Positions 6,503 through 9,098 of a stretch of 9,098 nt of DNA are shown here, piece by piece. Location: positions 1 to 9,098 of the forward strand of contig CALLKB010000263.1 in NCBI GenBank assembly GCA_938008575.1, read 5' to 3'. A program made the position numbers and the translations under genes. A model generated the notes under the pieces. That model saw only the letters and a program-made list of their open reading frames with translations, did not search any database and was not told where the DNA came from. Origin of the DNA: an uncultured Cytophagaceae bacterium. Its GTDB lineage: Bacteria; Bacteroidota; Bacteroidia; Cytophagales; Spirosomataceae. Positions within the stretch are counted from its first letter, which is position 1, and every line of letters starts with the position of its first letter.

Positions 6503-9098
6503 ATGCGCTTATTCCGTTTGTTTCTTTTGGGCTTATTGGCAAACCTGTTCATGCAGGAATTGCATGCGCAGGATTTTTATCCGAGCCAACGTACTTGGGA
6601 CAAGACACGCATTCAAAATCAAAAGTTCAGTTGGAAGTATCTTGCCAATCAAAATTTCGAGGTCTATTATTTTGGCAAAAATGAGCCTTTGGCTAGAACG
6701 ACTCTACAAATTTTAGATGCTGATTTTCAGCGGATTACAAATTTACTCTCTTACACGCCTTATCAAAAGACTCGAATTTTTGTTTATCCTTCCGGGAATG
6801 AATTAGCACAATCAAACAGTGGTATTAGTTATGCAAGTGCCCAAGAGGCAGAGGACGAGAATCGAGCTAAGTTTCGAATCGAAATTGCCTATCAAAATCA
6901 ATATCAGGCGTATAAGCAGAATTTGCTAAAGCAGCTATCTCAAGTATATCTGCATGATATTTTATATGGTGGAAGCATTAAAGATGCCTTACAAAATTCA
7001 CTCCTGTTATCTGTTCCCGAATGGTTTACCGCGGGCTTGTCGGCATACCTAGCTACCGGGGAAACAGCGCAAATGAATCAGTATATGTATCAAGTAGTCG
7101 TTGCGAATAAGGTTAGAAAACCGGTTTTGGCACGAGGAATTGAAGCAGAATTTATAGGTCAATCGATTTGGTCATACATCGCAAAAACCTATGGGGCTAA
7201 TCAGATTGGTAATATTGTGAATCTGACGCGTATTATACGTAACGAGCAGTCGAGTATTTCAAGTACCCTGCGCAAGCCCATTGCGAAATTCTTAAAGGAA
7301 TGGTTCGAATTCTATGTGAGTGAAGCGAAGCAATACGATGTTAATGTTCAGGATGTCGCTAAAAAATCACTTTTGTCATTTGATATGACGAAAGGGGAAC
7401 AGCTTCGTGATGCCCAACTTAGTCCCGATGGAAAATGGTTTGTTTATCTATTGGATGATTCAGGTCGTTTCCGCGTGTTGTTAAAATCTTTGTCGGGCAA
7501 CGTCACTAAAGAGGTTTTTCGTACCGGTTTAAAAGATCCCTTGCGTAAAGAAACGAGTGTGATGCCTTTGGTTCAATGGGCCACCAATCAAGATTTGTAC
7601 ATTATTGCCAATCAAGATGGGAAGAGTTTTCTTCATGTTTTTCAATGGACAAAGCAAGCTTTAAAAGTTTCGAGCAAACGTAATTTAGGGGAAGTTCGCT
7701 TTTTGGATTTTGAATTGAATGTAAATGCCCAACGGATGTTGGTTCGTTCTTTCAAACAAGGTCAGGTGGACGTTGGCATTTATGATGTGCGTCGGAATCG
7801 CTTGTCACCAATTACACAAGATGCTAATCAAGAAACAGAGGCGCATTGGTGGGGAAATGATGGAGATCTGGTCTATGTGACAGATCGAATTTCGGATAGT
7901 ACTTATCTGAAGGAAAAAGGGATGCTTGCCTTGAAACATTGGCGTGCTGAAGACCCGGCAAATTCGAAGGATTTGTTTGTCCATAAGGGTGTTATTCGAA
8001 ACGTGAGGCCCTTATCGGATTCGTTAATTTATTTTATCAATGAGAATACCACAGGTAATGAACTTGTTTCTTATCACACGAGCGATCAAAAATTGTATCA
8101 AACCATTGTGAAATCGGGGGATTGGTCAGCATTCCGTTGGATCGGGGATCAATTATTGGTTCAAAATCGTTCGATTTTAACGGATCAAATTCAGCTCTTT
8201 GATACCAAATCTTTAGCAAGCATACCTAGTTATTTATGGTATCCTATGTTGCCTGATACTTCGTCTGCAGTGCAGCAGCCTTTGGTAAATGAGGAGAATA
8301 AACGGGTGACTGATGTTCGAAAATCACGGATAGAACGCCAACAAGCCTTGCGATTACGGAAGGATTCTAACCGATTGATGGGGCCTTTGGATTATCAAAA
8401 TTCCTTTGTGCTTAATGGCTCCGAAGGGAACTTTAAGATAGATCCGATCCGAGGATTGGGCTATAGCATGGATGTAAAAATGAATGATTTATTGGAAAAT
8501 CATTTGTTTAAAGTGGGTGGATATGTTTCGGCTAATATCAAGAATGTTGACCTTTGGGGGGAGTACAATTATTTGGCCAATAAAATTGATTGGACTTTAC
8601 GTGTTGATCGCAAGATTTTGGATCAAGAAACGGAGGCTTTCTCTCAGAAAATTCGTTACAATCGAGTTGAGTTAAAAGCCGTGTATCCCATTAATTTGTT
8701 GAGCAAATTAAGTGTTTCTGGGATGTTTACGAATAACCGCGCCATTGATCAATACAATCTGAGTACGCCCGAGGATGTGTCTTCTTATGTGGGCGGTCGG
8801 CTTGCGTATACTTTTGATAATACGGTGTATGTGGCTGAAAATTTGCAAACAGGTTTTCGGTTTTTGACTGGCATAGAGTTTCAAAAGTCATTGAAACAGA
8901 CATCTTTCACCCGAATTACCTTGGATGCGCGTAAATATCTGAAAATTTCGAATAGTCTATTTTTAGCTACGCGTGTTTCCGCTTCGCAATCTGTAGGTGA
9001 TGCCGCGACACAAACCTTGTTGGGCGGTATGGATAATTGGTTGTTTATTGATCGCGAAGCTCGAAACAAAGAAAATCCCTTGGGGACCAATGGAATTG
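6503..9098 (+). CDS. Large exported protein: degenerate peptidase-MA-like domain, TolB-like beta-propeller, outer-membrane barrel (3' partial)
   Basis: From the ATG at 6503 the frame stays open for 865 codons to the window edge, with no internal stop or frameshift. A signal peptide (basic start, hydrophobic core, LHA before Gln23) predicts export by Sec. Residues about 30-290 resemble the peptidase-MA (gluzincin) fold, with YGGS at 155-158 and VPEWFTAGLSAY at 171-182. No HExxH is present in the expected place (about 138-150), and the glutamate of the usual WFxEGL is Ala177, so proteolysis is unlikely. Residues about 293-582 look like a TolB/PD40 beta-propeller, the clearest repeat being LSPDGKW (306-312). 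A charged linker (about 583-645) leads, after DPIRG (647-651), into alternating aromatic and polar strands like an outer-membrane beta-barrel, cut by the window. I recall similar Bacteroidota proteins annotated as TolB-like or PD40 proteins. Function is unknown. Confidence 0.85.
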   Translation, partial: MRLFRLFLLGLLANLFMQELHAQDFYPSQRTWDKTRIQNQKFSWKYLANQNFEVYYFGKNEPLARTTLQILDADFQRITNLLSYTPYQKTRIFVYPSGNELAQSNSGISYASAQEAEDENRAKFRIEIAYQNQYQAYKQNLLKQLSQVYLHDILYGGSIKDALQNSLLLSVPEWFTAGLSAYLATGETAQMNQYMYQVVVANKVRKPVLARGIEAEFIGQSIWSYIAKTYGANQIGNIVNLTRIIRNEQSSISSTLRKPIAKFLKEWFEFYVSEAKQYDVNVQDVAKKSLLSFDMTKGEQLRDAQLSPDGKWFVYLLDDSGRFRVLLKSLSGNVTKEVFRTGLKDPLRKETSVMPLVQWATNQDLYIIANQDGKSFLHVFQWTKQALKVSSKRNLGEVRFLDFELNVNAQRMLVRSFKQGQVDVGIYDVRRNRLSPITQDANQETEAHWWGNDGDLVYVTDRISDSTYLKEKGMLALKHWRAEDPANSKDLFVHKGVIRNVRPLSDSLIYFINENTTGNELVSYHTSDQKLYQTIVKSGDWSAFRWIGDQLLVQNRSILTDQIQLFDTKSLASIPSYLWYPMLPDTSSAVQQPLVNEENKRVTDVRKSRIERQQALRLRKDSNRLMGPLDYQNSFVLNGSEGNFKIDPIRGLGYSMDVKMNDLLENHLFKVGGYVSANIKNVDLWGEYNYLANKIDWTLRVDRKILDQETEAFSQKIRYNRVELKAVYPINLLSKLSVSGMFTNNRAIDQYNLSTPEDVSSYVGGRLAYTFDNTVYVAENLQTGFRFLTGIEFQKSLKQTSFTRITLDARKYLKISNSLFLATRVSASQSVGDAATQTLLGGMDNWLFIDREARNKENPLGTNGI

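Noticed and set aside
6376..6684. Open frame of 102 codons on the + strand spanning the end of the oxidoreductase and the start of the large gene
   Set aside because: It overlaps two better-supported genes in another frame, has no recognisable domain, and would cover the promoter-like element at 6473-6480.
8484..8675. Short + strand open frame inside the large envelope gene
   Set aside because: It lies fully inside the 865-codon frame that has a signal peptide and domain structure, so it is a frame shadow.

Overview
The window is a stretch of chromosomal housekeeping DNA, almost certainly from a member of the Bacteroidota. The case rests on the lineage-typical sequences of trigger factor, ClpP, ClpX and cytidylate kinase (P-loop GYSSCGKST), exact TAnnTTTG promoter cores, almost no Shine-Dalgarno sequences in front of starts, and an AT-leaning composition. 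A Cytophagales-like origin is my best guess, from the look of the proteins only. All genes lie on the + strand.

Layout: (1) 1-109, the 3' part of tRNA-Leu(UAG) and its terminator. (2) 134-1525, tig (trigger factor) as a single-gene unit closed by a strong hairpin terminator. (3) 1542-6467, a compact six-gene cluster: clpP, clpX, a small lipoprotein with two C-terminal hydrophobic segments, an alpha/beta hydrolase, cmk, and a DAO-family FAD oxidoreductase. Gaps inside it are 3, 1 and 1 bases, followed by overlaps of 8 and 14 bases, so it is very probably one operon. (4) 6473 to the window end, a separate promoter-like element and a very large exported protein, open for 865 codons when the window ends. 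It combines a degenerate peptidase-MA-like domain, a TolB-like beta-propeller and the start of what looks like an outer-membrane beta-barrel.

Trigger factor handles nascent chains at the ribosome. ClpXP unfolds and degrades tagged or misfolded proteins. Cmk supplies CDP/dCDP. The lipoprotein, hydrolase and oxidoreductase have no known link to these roles beyond co-transcription. The last gene belongs to the cell envelope.

I see no mobile element, CRISPR array, integration scar, prophage or defence system. No non-coding stretch exceeds about 135 bases (1475-1606, which holds a terminator and promoter-like motifs). The least understood parts are the large multidomain envelope protein and the lipoprotein inside the clp operon. 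I do not see a clear undescribed multi-gene system.
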